Shown here: positions 1 through 13,673 of the stretch, one piece after another | Numbering within the stretch: the stretch's first letter is position 1 | How the letters are laid out: each line of letters opens with the position of its first letter | Source of the DNA: Plantago ovata | Lineage: Eukaryota > Streptophyta > Magnoliopsida > Lamiales > Plantaginaceae | Reading direction: 5' to 3' | Length of the DNA: 64,000 nt | NCBI GenBank assembly: GCA_028274465.1 | Contig: CM051457.1 | Coordinates: 106,143,982 to 106,207,981 of the forward strand | Position numbers and translations under genes: made by a program | The notes under the pieces: generated by a model | What the model was told of the DNA's origin: nothing | What the model saw: only the letters and a program-made list of their open reading frames with translations | Database searches by the model: none

Positions 1-3000
1 TCATGCCAGCATGTGATGTCAATTCTACAGGAACAACATCTGATGGGTAGACCCCACTGCAGCAAAATCATACAAATGAAATCAATGTTTCAAACAACAG
101 GAAACAGTTTCCTACACATGAGTTCAGTCATGATGGCTGCCATTGAATAGTTCAGTCATGGTCAGGAACACGATCATTGACTAATACAATTGCAAAACTG
201 ACTATTTAAGTAAACCCTTAATTCGCTATCCTCAAACAAACCGCGCTCATTAAACAAAAGCATGATTTTAAAAGGAACTAACTTATCTCAATCCACACAT
301 TTTTTCATGGAATATGGGTAAGCAATTTGGATGACAACCGCAAACAATAATCTAGGATGATTTTAACATAATGTGTACGACAAGTGTTTCAGTGTACAAG
401 TGCAGCTAATTCTACAATCTGCAACACATTCACTAGATGTTCATGTTTACTATACAAGTCAGAAGTATAGCACTTGGCAAAGTAAAGTTAGAACACCAGG
501 ATGGACTGAGACACAACTGATTCATTGACATTGGTACAATAAATTAAAGTATATGAGAAAGAAAATGCAAAAGTAATGCAATTAAACTAACCGTTTTAAA
601 CATGACATATTAAGTGTGAGGGCCACCTTCCTCCCAGTTCTAAAATTAAAGAAACAAAGTACCAAATCAAGTTGCTCGGCTGCAAATAAAAAAGTTACAG
701 TTCGATTAGACACATAATATTAATAATGAGTTCATGATGCATTCATATCCAAGCGATGCAACATGTCAGTTATGGGTAATACACAAGAAAATATTAACCA
801 TCTACCAAAAGAAATCTGGATTATTTATATAATCATGAAAGAACCAGATACTTTTGATACATTGCCAGAAACAAGAACTTACGCAGGTGAATTTACACCC
901 TATATAATAATAAGCTATATCTCAAAACTATAAAGTTGGAAGCAAAAGAAAACTACCAGATGGCAAAGAAAAGCTCAAGTGGTTCAGATTTCTGAACTCC
1001 ATCAATGCCAGCTTTATCTCCTCAGCCACATCCACCAAGGCACCTAGAAGTGAACTAGTTACCTGTTTAACAAGTTTCAGATAAGAAAGTAACCAAAAAA
1101 AAGTTGTTTGGTGAAAAACTGAAGCACCAAATTTCTGCAGCACTGTAACCGATTGCATTTATACAGCTCAAGGCTCAAGATATGAATGTCCTATATACTG
1201 CTGGATGAGATGTTCAATCTGATTATAAAAGTTCAGGCATCAAGATAAAGATAGAATCACAAATATCATGAGCAGGTAAAAAAGAGACATGTGAATTAAG
1301 AGTTCAATGATTTTGGATCTAAACTTTTTTGTCCATACAATTTTTTCACCATTTTCAATGCATACGTTACCCCTTGTAATTGTTGTTCAATTATTTTGTC
1401 TTAACCTCTACAAATACATTGCATTCAAATAGGTTGATTTATTTACCCAGGAGACCAACATCTTTATTATCAACTTTTTATCAACACTCTGATGACAAAA
1501 TATGCTGCTTAATTTGTGTTGAAAACATAAAACATTTAACTATTGCGGAGAATCATATTAATGCTGATCAATTTCCTATACTAGCGTAGAAAAGATAGAA
1601 TCACAAATATCAAGAGCAGGTATAAAAGAGCCATGTGAAATAAGATTTCGATAAATTTGGATCCAAATTATCTAATACGGAGTAGGGTTTTTTATTTTAT
1701 TTTATTTTATTTTTTATTGTGTGTGTTGTGTGCGCGCGCGTGTACGTTTGACAAACATAAGATGTTTTGTGAGTTTTTGTCATGGTATTCCATTTTCGTC
1801 ACGATTTTCAATGCACCCAAACCCCTTGTAATTGTTGTTCAATTATTTTGTCTTGGACTCTACAAATGCCATGCATTCTATAGGTTGGTTTATTTGCCCA
1901 GGACACTAACATCTTATTATCAACACTGAAGAAAATATGTTGCTTAATTTGTGTGGAAAACACAAAACATCTAACGTAAAGTTCTTTAAAAAAAACGAAA
2001 AAAAAGGGGATTAGTATTTTGAATACACAAGACTAAGATTGTGGAAAATCAAATTAATGCTGATCAAGGCATAAGGGCACGCATCATACCTTGATATAAA
2101 CAAACAGCTAAAGACATACCACTTTCATGACTTTCTTGAGATGATGATAGGTAACATTCACTTACTTGCGTTTCAAGTGCGAAGGTTTTAGGACCAACAA
2201 ACTTGCAAGCCATCCGAGTGTTAAAGACAAATGCAAAAGCTTTGCAAACTTCAATATTTGGAAACTTCTGTAAAGCAGAGAGGTTTTTAGTAGTGAATCG
2301 CGATAACTAAGACATGAAATAAATTACTACTCAAATTTAATAAGACATCACCTTTTGTATGCTTGTCTCATTCATGTTGAATGATGTAGATGCACTTGGT
2401 GAAGGACCAAAATTAACTGTTATTCTGTAAAATTACAAAATACTTTTTGAGATGAGAAGGTGAGTGAATGAAAAGTACTATTTTCAGAACTTAAAAAATT
2501 ATTTTGTAAAAAGTTGATAATAATAATCTTATAGAGACCGCTGAACAATGAAGTCAAGGTAGTTGAGAACAACATTGCGCTGATCATTCTCACTGCTTAT
2601 GCTCTGCACCACCCACATCTGGATAAACATCAAAAAGTGTCTCAGAAACATATGGCAGTATTACTGACTGAAAAGACATGTATCTATGCTGTATTATTCT
2701 CCACTTTCAACTTTATGGATGGGTTTGCTACGGGCTTCCGGAATAGAATGGGATCATTGTAAAGTTTATCGTTATTAGTGTTACTACGAATTTGATAGTA
2801 TTCCTCTTATGAATAAATATGAACTAATAAACTGTGAGCAAATATGTCCAATTAAAAGCAGCCAGCAAGATACGGATATAGATAAACAAAATCATCATGT
2901 TCCCATAAATTTTAAAAAAGCTCACGTCACAAATACACACCTGCATATCCTGACGGATAGACCTGCAGTCAGCGCTCTTGATCAAATGTTCACGGACTAA

Positions 3001-6000
3001 ATCAATGGTGTCACTGATCGGTTCATCTTTGATCTTGAACCTTGTACGTAATGTACTTTCCAAATTGAAAACCTCACTATTTATTGCTTCCAAGTCCTCC
3101 TTCATTGCACTCAATTTCTCATGGCAAATCTGCATTACGAGAATAATATGTGATTACTAGCTCCTAAAAAGTGTAGACATTAGACTATCAGAGGATGGAG
3201 CAGCATATGCACACCCAGAATGATTATGTTGGCCAACATTAAATTTAGAAATGCCAATTAACCAAAGCTAGGAGGTAGAAAAGAAAACAAGCTGCCTCTA
3301 TTAGCAATTCCAAAAGAGCTTCAGAAGCATTTCGCAGGAATTTAAACCCTGAAGTCCAGAACCCTAGTTGAGCACAACGAAAATTAAATTAAGCAGTTAT
3401 AAAGAATTTTCCTGAGAAAGGATGCTTGTTTCCTCACAGTTTTATTCAGACATCAAATAAGTTTGTAGGAAGTTAGAAATATATCTGCTAGAGGCAGGTT
3501 CGTAACTTCGTATATTTTATAGCCGCTCAGAAACTTAGTAAAAGCAGTTGGTAAACAACCAGGCTGTACCAGTGAATTACTGATCAATCACAGTTTTTTC
3601 CTATCAATATAAAGGACAAAGCTTTCAGTTGTTTACTATCCATGCACTTAAACATTTTGTCATTCATATAGTCATCTACCCTACTATTCGTAAATTAGTT
3701 ATTTGCTCAACCTGGAAAGCGTTAATCATGAAAATGAACACAAATTATGCAACATGATCACTACAAGCTTGACATTAATGTGCTTTGCTGATATGTTTGC
3801 CCTGCCATCAAGGATATATTTTGGAGATGTTCTGCTTTCTTTCAGTTCCGTTTTTACTTTTCTCTTCGTTCAAAGGTTGCACGGATAAATACAGTGGAAA
3901 CTGATTGCTGTAGCATGGAACATATAGTAAAATATTCCGTTTGCAAAATGATTAGTACATGACTAAAGAATATTGACCTACGTCAATATTATTATGTTTT
4001 ATAGCATACTTTACATGCTAAAGTCATACCACAAAGCCATCTTACAAAGGAGAGTGCCGACTAAAAGATACTCTGAACAATTTGGAGGGAAATCAGCTTT
4101 AATATTCCAGTGAAACAATCATGGGTGTTAACTTTCCAGATATGCAAGTATATTAGTAACAGATTGATGAGCATATAGTATAAAATTTCTGAAAGACTTA
4201 AACTCAAGGTCATGTAATGTTTCTACAGATAGATTGAACCTGATGCTCTGAGTCGGAATTGACAGTCACTGATTTATGACCAACTAAGGGCTCAGTGGTG
4301 TTTGTCTTCGGCATGTCAGAAGGAATAACTGTTTTTAACCTCTGCATTTCCTGGTTTCTGGAACTCAGAAGCTGTAGTCTTTTCTGCATGCATTTAGTTA
4401 CTAATAGTACAAAAAGTAAAAAGAACACAATTAACTAGAGCTAGAAGAAGACAGACTTACCAATACCTTCTCCCGCTTTAAATGTTTCAGTTGCAATTTT
4501 GCCTTTTCGATGATAATTTGATACAGCAATGATTTTGTTTCAGCTTTTCTGGATCAACAAGAAGTAGAAACCTAGACATATTAATGTTATATATAGTAGA
4601 CAATGGAAGCTGGGAAAAAAAGGATGCAGAAGATGCAAAAAAATTGCAACCAAAAGGAAGATATCACCTACCTACTTTCAATTTGGAGATTATGAACTGT
4701 TGTATTCTGAAACAGAAACAGAAAACAGGTAAGCTTGTGGAGCCAAGGAAACACTAAATGAAGCACATAATCATGCATAGACACAGTTCTATTCTTTTGA
4801 TTTCTCTGAAAACTATTAGCTCTGGTAAAGCAGACCTGCAGTCCAGAGCAAAGCATCTCATATACTTTTGACTTCTGCCGCCGAATCAACGAATCCTCCA
4901 AAACATCAATCTGCAAGATGAAAAACTTCATCAAAAAGCAACGTAAATAAATATTGTTGCCAAAGAAAAAGCAAGTCAGTTGATATTCTATCCAATGACC
5001 CAAAAGTCATCTTACAATTACTTCATCACTTTAAAATTATGATCCAAAAACGAATAAGTATTTCAGTTATCCCATCTTTATAGATTTGAAGTATTAAAAT
5101 AATTAGGAGTAGAGGCGCACCATGTTAATACCAAGTGCACCAGCTGAGCGAGGAACTATTTGATCGGTATCCTTAGAGAATTTTGAATATATCTGCAATT
5201 AATTCTAAGAGTGTTCAGGGTAAAAAAGAGCAAGATGTAACGTTAAGATGCATACAAGTAACCTTTATAAAACATACATCAGCCCAATGAGTCCTTTCAT
5301 TCCCAGCTCCTCCGCTACCCCGATTATGATACACTTGTGGATCTGGACCTGATATCCCACCTTTCCGCTGCTTGGGGCTCCTCTGCATGATTGTTGTTTC
5401 AGTTCTATGCTCGCTGTCTTCGGGTAATACTAATTTTCTCTTGCTTCCAGATAGTTTCTCCAATTTACCACTGGATTTGGGAGATTTTATACTGGAAACC
5501 TGTTGATTGTCAAATTCTTTTCCCGAAGGACTTGGAGTAGGCAGCTCCATATTCCGCTGTGGCTACATTGAGAACCAGAATACACCACTATCAGCCCACA
5601 GATTAGCCGACAACTGCAATCAGAATGATTGGCACATATAGGAAAACAAAGTTTGCGATGTTTTACGCAGGTGACTTGGGGACCTCCAGTTTTAAAAATT
5701 ACCGGACATTCATATACGTTTAAGCATGAATTAAATGTGATAATAAAAGACTTCAACCCAAACATATTGACAAAGCACAGAGATGTATGTTAATGAAATT
5801 TGATTCAGGGAAAAAGAAACAATATGAGCAGTAGAAAACAACTGACTTGCTGCAGTATGGGCCCATCTAGATTCTGGCAGACAGATTTAGAAACTGCACT
5901 CAATTGTCCCGCAGGCAAGTTGTCATTAGACCTGGGCATGAATCTGCTAATTTGATTGACATTCATTGCACGGGAAAAAGATTCTTCTGGATGCTGTTTG

Positions 6001-9000
6001 TCAGTTGTGTGATTAGGCATCTCAGTCCCAATGTCACACATTACAAGAGCATCTATAGTCTCTTCACTGTGATGCACCTTTGAGAGTGTTTCTTCAGAAG
6101 CATGATTACCAGTATCCAATAGTGCACCAAAATCAGGGGACTTCAGAAAATCCAGTGACCTGATGGTTGAATTATCAACTTTAGCACTGAAAGCAGAAGG
6201 ATAAGGAGATTTTTCGAGTAGATCCAGTTTGGAAATGCTTTTCTGAATCGATGTGTCGCCATCACGACGTGTCTTGCTCACCGTTAAGGACCCTGTTTGG
6301 CCTGGCAAAGGAGTTGTCATGATAAACTGCCTGGGTGGAGAAGCAGTAGTTGGAACAACTTGTTGCTGTTTGGCAAGGCATGAACCATTCACCACGTGGA
6401 TTTCCTGCAGAGGCCCATTTAAGCTTACAAGTTAACTTCATTAAATTTTTGTGATAGTACGGTACAAGACAAGGCAAGAAACTCAATGCTCGGGTATCAT
6501 CAGGTCTCTACTCTTAATTATGAAGAGATACATATAGTATTTGTATGAAGACAAGTTCACAGAAATGCAGGCACTTGATGCTTGCTTGTAACAACACTCA
6601 GCTCCAAATTCAGTAACTTCAAAAATCAAAGAAAAAAGAAAGAAAACAAACAACGCACCTTCCTATTCAACTGAAAAATGTTTTAGGATTGTAAAACTAA
6701 TCAAGCATAAAACAATTGTTACTATCTGAAGTGATCTTAAATATTTTGACACCAGCAAGCTATTTGTTTATGTTGTTTCAACACAAGAAATCAAAATCAT
6801 GTTCTGGAGAGTTTCATTTTGAATAGATATACCAGGTTCAAACATCTTAACTCAGTTATCTACATTAATATCCACAATATATACTGTTTACACCCATCTA
6901 TTATAAGAGAGAATTACAAAGATCAGTTCTCTTCGACAAATATAATTAACAAACACAGGCCACCGATAAACAGCCAAGAATATGCAATGCTCCAATAAGG
7001 CGTGCAAGGCAGGTTTTTGTAAGGTATTTAACATCATATGACAGAGTACAAAGTTGTTCAACACCATATAACATAGAAATGCTGATCAGTCAAGAAATCC
7101 AAAGATTACCAGTTCCATAGCTTATGAATTCTTACTTTACTCGACTGATACGGTGGTGATTTGTTTGATCTGTAGACAGCTATATTGGAAGCTTCCTCAA
7201 ATGTAGTGGATGGAAGTTTTTGGGGAGAACTACCCTTCAAAAAGGTTTGGGGAGGACCATTTGTCTCCTCCAAATCACTGCAAGTAGCAGATACCACACC
7301 ATTCCCAAGAATACCCCTGCGGTCAACCAGCTCTTTTCGCAGGGTTCTAGGTGAGCTTAAAGCAATATTATCATCGGAAACAGAATCTGAGGGCCAATTC
7401 AGCATGCTTTCTGCCAGGAGTGCATCCAGTCCTGGTGATAGTTTTGCATAATCAAACTTCTTAGGTTTGTCCACAACAAGACTCATATCATCGGAGTCAT
7501 CTCCTCCACTTACTCTTGCGACAGGTAAAGATGCTTTTACTGTTGGTCTTTTATTTACAGTAAACGGCATAGAACTTCCAGGGTGAGCATTTGTTGGCGT
7601 TTTCTCCTCAAATAAGAGAGGCCCCCCTGTTTGGGTCTTTAACTCTGTCCCAGGCTCTGATCTAGCAAGACTTCTGAAGTGCATAGAGAAGGCTGTTGAA
7701 TCCATTGTAACATCATGGTGATCATCAGAAGTAGCGTCAGACCATCGGCCAGGCCTTATAAAATTGGCTGATACAGGACCAAAGAAATTATCTTCTGCTT
7801 GACAAGCAATGAAGAAGACGTTAGTGGCTAATTTATATGAAAAGGGGAAGCAACATCAATGAAAGATCCGGAGTACTAGTGAACAGAAAATTGCATGTGC
7901 CAACTCATGCTGCCAATCAAAGAAGTCGTACTCCAGAGTTCCAAACAAATACAGGAAAGTATTTATAAGCCTACAAATATGTCTACTTCATAGTACTTGA
8001 TAATCTAGTACCTCACTGACAAGAAATTACAATTATAAAACAAAGAGAACAACAGCTAAGGCTTGACAACAGAACTTTGGAATTCAGTATACACTGTGAA
8101 CCCGGAACAGTTGTGTGTGTGTGTGGGGTTGGGGGGGGGGGGGGGGTTCATTTTAATTTCTTAAATTAAATAAATATTATGTACTCTCATCCAGGTGCTA
8201 ATGTTATTAGTTGGCCATTGACCTTTTATTCAAATTCATTATAAAGGTATAAAATAAATAAAATTTAAAATATTGGCAGAAAGTGGGTGCATGTGATGAT
8301 AATTTTCTAATGGAACTGTGTCATTCAACACCATAATCGCCTCGAGTCAGAACATCCTCTAACGAAACTGTCCCAGATTCAGGTAAGGCCTCAATTACTG
8401 AAAATGAGCATTTCCTGCCTCTATATCCTACTACTGGCAAAAGCTAGAGAAGTCGGCGAGAGTAGTTCAGAAAGAAAAGAGGCCAACTTGAAGGATATAG
8501 AGTTTCTGCACCAACTTACTTAAGTAGAAGAAATGTGATAATACAGAAAAATGTCTAACTGGAATAACAAAGCACTTAACAAAAAGATAGGCTAAATTTC
8601 ATTACAAAGTTACATATAATCAAACAACACATAAAAGAAACAATATACATCACAAATAGGTACTAACTGACTAACTAACTAACCACCAAGTATAGATACA
8701 CCTTACAATCACTACCAAAAAGTATAGATGCAAAACATGACTGGCCTAACAGTCTAATATTTGCTGATTTTCAGATTCAAATACGGAGTTAGTGTGTCTT
8801 TGGCGTCACCTTATCAATCAAATTATAAGGTGATGTCATCTTGTTTGGCCGTTTCACTATAATAAGTATAATAATTTTGTTTGGTGAATGCCATAAAGGT
8901 GGATTATAAGGTGACTAATTTGAGAAGCTACTCTAGGGATGGAGCTTAATAAGGTGACTTAATCAGCTACTAGTCACCTTATTAGTTATTATTAGTTATC

Positions 9001-9510
9001 GTCTATCATTCACCGGTGCATTTGCCAAACAGACACTTAATTACTGAAAATGAGCGTTTCCTCCTCTCTCTACATGCTAATATTGGCAAAAACTAACAGG
9101 CAGAGGGTAAGAAACTTGCCATCAATGGAGGAGGCAGAACCAATGGTGCTCCCTCCAGGTGAAGGCGATCCAAATGGTCTCAAAAACCCCTTCGGTATGC
9201 CAATTTCGTCATCTTCATCATCATTCCTCCCATCATCCTCCTCACTGGTAACCACCTCCTTCAATTGCTCCGGTTGGCTGCCAAACCCTACCGGACTAAC
9301 CGAGTTATAGTCGTCCCCGTTTCCGAGTGTTTCGAACGAAGGCGGAGTGTCCTCGTCGCGATCGAAGAAGTGGACGGAAGTGTTCTCCGCGAAGCTAACT
9401 CTCCGAGCTCGCTTCATGGCCAGAGTGTGGCCACCGTCGGAGTTATCCGCAGCAGTGGCGCTCTGGCGGCGGTCGTCCGGCAGCTTGGGATCCTCTCCCT
9501 TGGAATCCAT
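1..9510 (-). CDS. KNL1: Kinetochore scaffold protein KNL1/SPC105 (3' end beyond window)
   Basis: Outer-kinetochore scaffold that links the Mis12 and Ndc80 complexes and recruits checkpoint proteins. Seventeen coding exons were traced by reading frame and splice sites: 9120-9510, 7136-7794, 6659-6670, 5847-6404, 5278-5562, 5121-5192, 4836-4910, 4672-4706, 4461-4548, 4240-4383, 2941-3129, 2539-2618, 2352-2424, 2166-2267, 957-1062, 592-679 and 1-56, about 1,004 residues. Residues 37-40 are RVSF, the PP1-docking motif family. MDSTAFSMHF at about 161-170 is the plant MELT-like block. The middle is acidic, disordered and Ser/Pro-rich. The last exons encode the coiled coil and the C-terminal RWD-like region (GRKVALTLNMSCL, RGVYPSDVVP). 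Intron 1 uses a GC donor, and exon 3 is only 12 nt. The start is the first ATG of the conserved N-terminus. No break was seen. The identity is well supported; exact exon edges are by eye. Confidence 0.9.
1251..2066. repeat. Tandem duplication inside a KNL1 intron
   Basis: Two diverged copies of a segment of roughly 340-470 bp lie head to tail in the intron between the exons at 957-1062 and 2166-2267. Each begins with GATAGAATCACAAATATCA (1251 and 1591), shares CCTTGTAATTGTTGTTCAAT, and ends near AATGCTGATCAA (about 1570 and 2066). Copy 2 has gained a T-rich and GT/GC-rich stretch at 1684-1745. It is non-coding. Confidence 0.8.
6659..6670 (-). other. KNL1: 12-nt micro-exon of KNL1
   Basis: On the minus strand this is TTGAATAGGAAG, encoding LNRK, between an acceptor TTTTTCAG and a donor GTGCGT. 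It keeps phase 0 between the exons at 7136-7794 and 5847-6404. It is inferred from splice signals and phase only, and skipping it would also keep the frame. Confidence 0.55.
8111..8146. repeat. GT microsatellite and poly-G run
   Basis: A short (GT)n run is followed by about 17 consecutive G residues on the plus strand, in KNL1 intron 1. The G run may be length-variable or a sequencing weak point. Confidence 0.8.
8792..9036. mobile_element. PIF/Harbinger-type MITE in KNL1 intron 1
   Basis: A 245-bp AT-rich element has inverted ends GTGTGTCTTTGGC (left) and, on the other strand, GTGTCTGTTTGGC (right). It is flanked by the direct TTA target duplication (8789-8791 and 9037-9039) that is typical of PIF/Harbinger. 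There is no coding capacity. The repeated word AAGGTGACT inside suggests subterminal repeats. Confidence 0.8.
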
Positions 9511-10514
9511 GTTCGATTTGGCGTGTGAAGGTGAGTGAGATTAGGGTTTTGGTTTTTTGAATTTGGGGAAGGGAGTGAAGTGAAGTTCAGATGGGTGGAG
9601 GGAAAAAATGACGTGTATTGATTATTTGAATGCCTTGGGAACCGGAAATTGTATGTGCAGTCTGCCTCTATTAAATACTTCTACTTATAAAAATAGTTAG
9701 TTTTAAAAACAAACATGGCTGAGAAATTTAGATACTATTACAACTAAATTTAAAATTTAAGAGAAATGTCGATACACATTCAAGATTTGGGCTATATTCG
9801 TTATTAACAGTGAGGTTGTATTTCTGTACTAATTTGATTGTAAGTTATCCAAAGATGATAACGGCATGGATGAAAGAATCAATGCATTTCGTGGAGGAAC
9901 GAGTTATCATGTTGGAGAAGAATAGACAGTTATGACTTATGACAGTCTGACCATCAAGCAGACGAACCATTTGAACCAACAATCAAACCGATTTTGCGAG
10001 AACCGGCAAATTGGGCCAAGATTCACGAATTAAGAGCTCGAACAGGAAGAATCACGTGTGAGCTGGAGGTGGCGCGTGGGGAGGAGACATGTCGAGGTGG
10101 AGATGGTTGGGAGGCACGTCGAGGTGTCCAAGATGCATCTGGGTTGATATCTTGCCCCACGACATGAATTATGGACACGTATGTATCATATCAAGACGAA
10201 TTGTCCGATGATGAATTCAAGAACAAAATGTAAAATTTGTATTTTAGTGAAGTACGAGTTAATAAAAGAAACATCAGTACATAAAAATAGAAATCTAGTA
10301 ATGGGCATAAAAAAATGTTGAAATTCAAGTACGAGACAGTTCATAAAAATCCATAAAGTTGTGAAAGTAAAAAAGAAAAAGTAAAAAAAAAAAAGGAGGG
10401 TGTGGCTAGCTAGTCACAGGCAGAAAACCACGATGGTGGGAATGAATTCTTTTCAAAAAGTTCTTGATTAGCATGCTCAAACAAGGTAACAAATATTGGT
10501 ACAGGCACATAACT
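9511..10514. other. Spacer: KNL1 upstream region and 3' flank of next gene
   Basis: No gene is recognised. The first 100-150 bases upstream of the KNL1 ATG should hold its 5' UTR and promoter, but no clear TATA box was seen. From about 10050 to 10125 the word GTCGAGGTG recurs in a GC-richer patch. The rest is AT-rich. Confidence 0.5.
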
Positions 10515-12795
10515 TCAATTTATATTGTAAATTATAAAAGGAGTCATACGGAGAACTTGCACTTCAGCGGGATCTGTAAGAGCCATAATATGTTTGACTG
10601 AAAAGAGAAACAAAGTCACCTCACGCAAAAACAAAAGTAAACATTGCTGCTGCCATATCTGAACCATGCACTAATCCAAGTTAAAATGAACACCCGCTAG
10701 TGAAAAGTGGAGCTGATCAGCGCATCGGCTGCGTACGGGCGGGCGGGATGACATAGAATACTTTTATCCGTATAATGCACGCCAGGCTTCTTTGCTATCC
10801 GTTGATGTCTTGGTTGGATTTCGGAATATCTTTTCTTTTGAGAAAGATAATGATGAAACACTTGCCAAGTGCTCGCCTATCTCAGTTATTGCCTGGCAAA
10901 AGTTTCTAGTCAGAAAAGAAGGTAAAATAGTGGCAAAGAAATGATAACAATGAACACGATGCGACTTATAGCTATTACACCCAGAAAGTTGTTTTTCAGC
11001 ATAGCATCGGAGACTTCGTACGAAGGTTTTAGGAGGGAAGGGTTACTTGGTACTTAATAGCCAGTCAACAAAGTCGAAACCAAAAAGTAATATCCAAATA
11101 TTGCTGTAAAAGTCGGAACAGGCCCAGATTCAATTATCTGATGTGATGATGACCTTGTGGCTCATTCTCACTTATAAGGTACAAACAAATATAATAGACC
11201 TAGTCCAACTCCATGGAAGTATTTCCCAATGGACATGTCCCGCTATTCTGAATAAGCTACACCAATCGAACATTAGGCTGGAGCCATTCCAACAATTCAT
11301 ATCTCCATCCATTCACTAATCACACAAATTTCCACCCGTGAGAAATAAAGGTTTCCAGTTATTCCATTTTATTGTTAGGCATGTGATCATGACTTGAAAA
11401 TTGAAATTCATAAATTCATCTACCTTCATTTCTCATGTAATATAGGTGATTGTGAGCCATGTGGACTATAACTTACACATAGACCGGGTCTATTAAAAAA
11501 TATCTTTGTCAAATCATGTATAGATATGGTTATATGTAGGTGCCAAATCATGTATATTTGGGAGAATAAGCATGTTGTCGAGTAAAGAGAGTATAAACTA
11601 GGCAAACCATTTAAACCATTAATTTATTTTCATTGAATAAAGACAATCACACCTGTTTTCTTGAACAGATGAAACAAATAGAAAACTTTTCGTGCAGTAT
11701 AACCCAAGTGCAATTTAGCTCTCAACTCGTATGAACAAACAAAGATCAATATAAACTGAAACCTTATGCCTAGTCCTTTAAGAAGAGAAAGAAGTGAACA
11801 CAAACTCGCAACTTCACAATAGGGGGTTTGTATTGAGAAATGCACAGCTCAAAAGCTGATTATTAATTGCATGCAAGATAGAACTGCAGTATCCAAAATC
11901 TAAACAAGGTTAGAACAATTTTACCTCAGGCTGATTGTTTAGGCCAATCAATACAACTGTAGGAAGCTTCATGACGTTTACCAACTGAAGCAACAAGGCC
12001 AAGTGCTCTTGATAAATCTGTGCAGATTGCGATAGATTTCGCAATCTAGAGCTCAAGACCTGAGACACATGTGTTGTTGGACCAATTGTCAAGCCATAGA
12101 CTGAGACCTTTTCATTTGTGACTGGATACTGGTTTTCTTGCTTAAGCTTGGATTCGGGCAAAATGACAGGTACAACAAGGGTTGGCATAGCAGATGTATC
12201 TCCAGATAAATTGAGCAGAACTTCATTTAGGGCACAGGCTAAGACTGGAGGCTCATAATGTTGCAGGAGCAGAAGTGAGACCTGCACAAATATATCAGCG
12301 GTCAGCCACTAGCCAGAGCATCGTTTTTTAAAGTTTTAAACACCATAAAATGCTGGTGAATGGTGATGAATGTAATTTGTGATTCTTGGATTCAAGAATT
12401 CTATGGCAAATTATTAAATGAAAATACAAACTTCACATCTCAGTGGTAATGTATTGATCATGCTATTAGAACTCAACTTTAAATAAAAATTAGTACCTCA
12501 TATTGACCACTGGGAGTGACAAAATGGATGAGCTGTCCTGAAGCCTTGGAGTCTTTGATACCATAGTGTTCCAATGATAGTTCAAACGACTCATTCCTGA
12601 GAAACAAGCAAAAATAGCACAATCAATACAATCAAGAGCCAAGACCATAGGGAAGTTGAAGCACACAGTAGTTGTCAATACTACTCACATCTTTTGAAGG
12701 CCTGAGATGGGGTCAGGATAAAGACCACTAGAGATGGCTGCAGCAAGGCCATCTTGATCATTCAGTACTAGGATCACTTTATCCGATACTTTCAT
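10515..12795 (-). CDS. Conserved plant protein, possibly PAC1-like
   Basis: Three exons are firm and share phase: 12689-12795 (start MKVSDKVILVLNDQDG), 12497-12596 and 11925-12281, giving 188 residues. Two more are tentative, 11653-11725 and 10515-10597; they join in phase and end at TGA, for a total of about 239 residues. No catalytic motif, signal peptide or membrane segment is visible. The middle part (VSLLLLQHYEPPVLACALNE, then VNVMKLPTVVLIG) loosely resembles the fold pattern of proteasome assembly chaperone 1, but this is weak inference. The firm part looks like an intact, conserved plant gene. The last two exons encode unconvincing sequence, and the true 3' end may differ. Confidence 0.6.
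10598..11652. other. Presumed long intron of the preceding gene
   Basis: About 1 kb with no recognisable coding sequence, RNA gene or clear repeat. It is intronic only if the tentative last exon at 10515-10597 is real; otherwise it is 3' flank. Confidence 0.4.
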
Positions 12796-13670
12796 TTTAC
12801 CTTAATTACAATTTTGTTATCTTATCCTGTAGTACAAGAAACATCATTAGCTCTAAGACTAGTTATAACTGCGTCGCCATTTCAGTACCTCTCGTCCAAT
12901 TATCCAAAACTCAAGTATGATAGAAACTTAAGAAGCACCAATCTGGGGACGTTATACAACCAAGATATACAGTTATACACGAATAATACCTCGTAACAAA
13001 GCATGATTGAAACATCAAGTATGAGTGCCAACAATTTTCTAATTAACAAGGAACTTGCATACTTTTTTATAAATCAGCAAGGGAAGTTTTCAACCTAAGA
13101 ACCTGATTAACCATAAACAACTAATAGTACAAGTCCAATCATGATAAATTGTTAAATTAAAAGCACTGCTAGATATTAAAACTGGTAACTAATAAACTAC
13201 GTAGTACTTAAGTTTCTAAACTAAGGCATTTTGTCAAACACCTTCTGTGCAAAGTACCAACAACCGTTATGCACACTATAAACACATAAATTTCAAAAGT
13301 AGATTCGCGTAACTACACGAGATGAACAGGCGCTTACATAAACACTACAGCTCGCAAATATTTAAGAAGGATTTCTCCAAAAAAAATAATTTAAGAAGGA
13401 TTACTGATGAGCACAGCAATAGTGAGGGGTTCAAGAATGAAAATGGGAAATGAGGTTGAAAGCCATACCTTGAAATCGACCAAGCAACGGTGAAATCGAA
13501 TAGTAGTAGATGATTGAAAGAGGGGAGATTCGAATTTTCCTATGATGATGAACTGATTGTTAAAACTTGGGAGAGAAGTTACACTTGCGATAATTCGAAG
13601 ATGCCGAGGAGAAAACGAACCGGAATGCCCGAGGGTGGGTCATTTGGGCCAGTCACGTATTGCTACTTTA
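12796..13670. other. Upstream region of the 10515-12795 gene
   Basis: AT-rich sequence without a recognised gene. It should hold the 5' UTR and promoter of the minus-strand gene. Short open frames on the plus strand at 12814-12996 and 13514-13702 show no family resemblance. Confidence 0.4.
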
Positions 13671-13673
13671 TAG

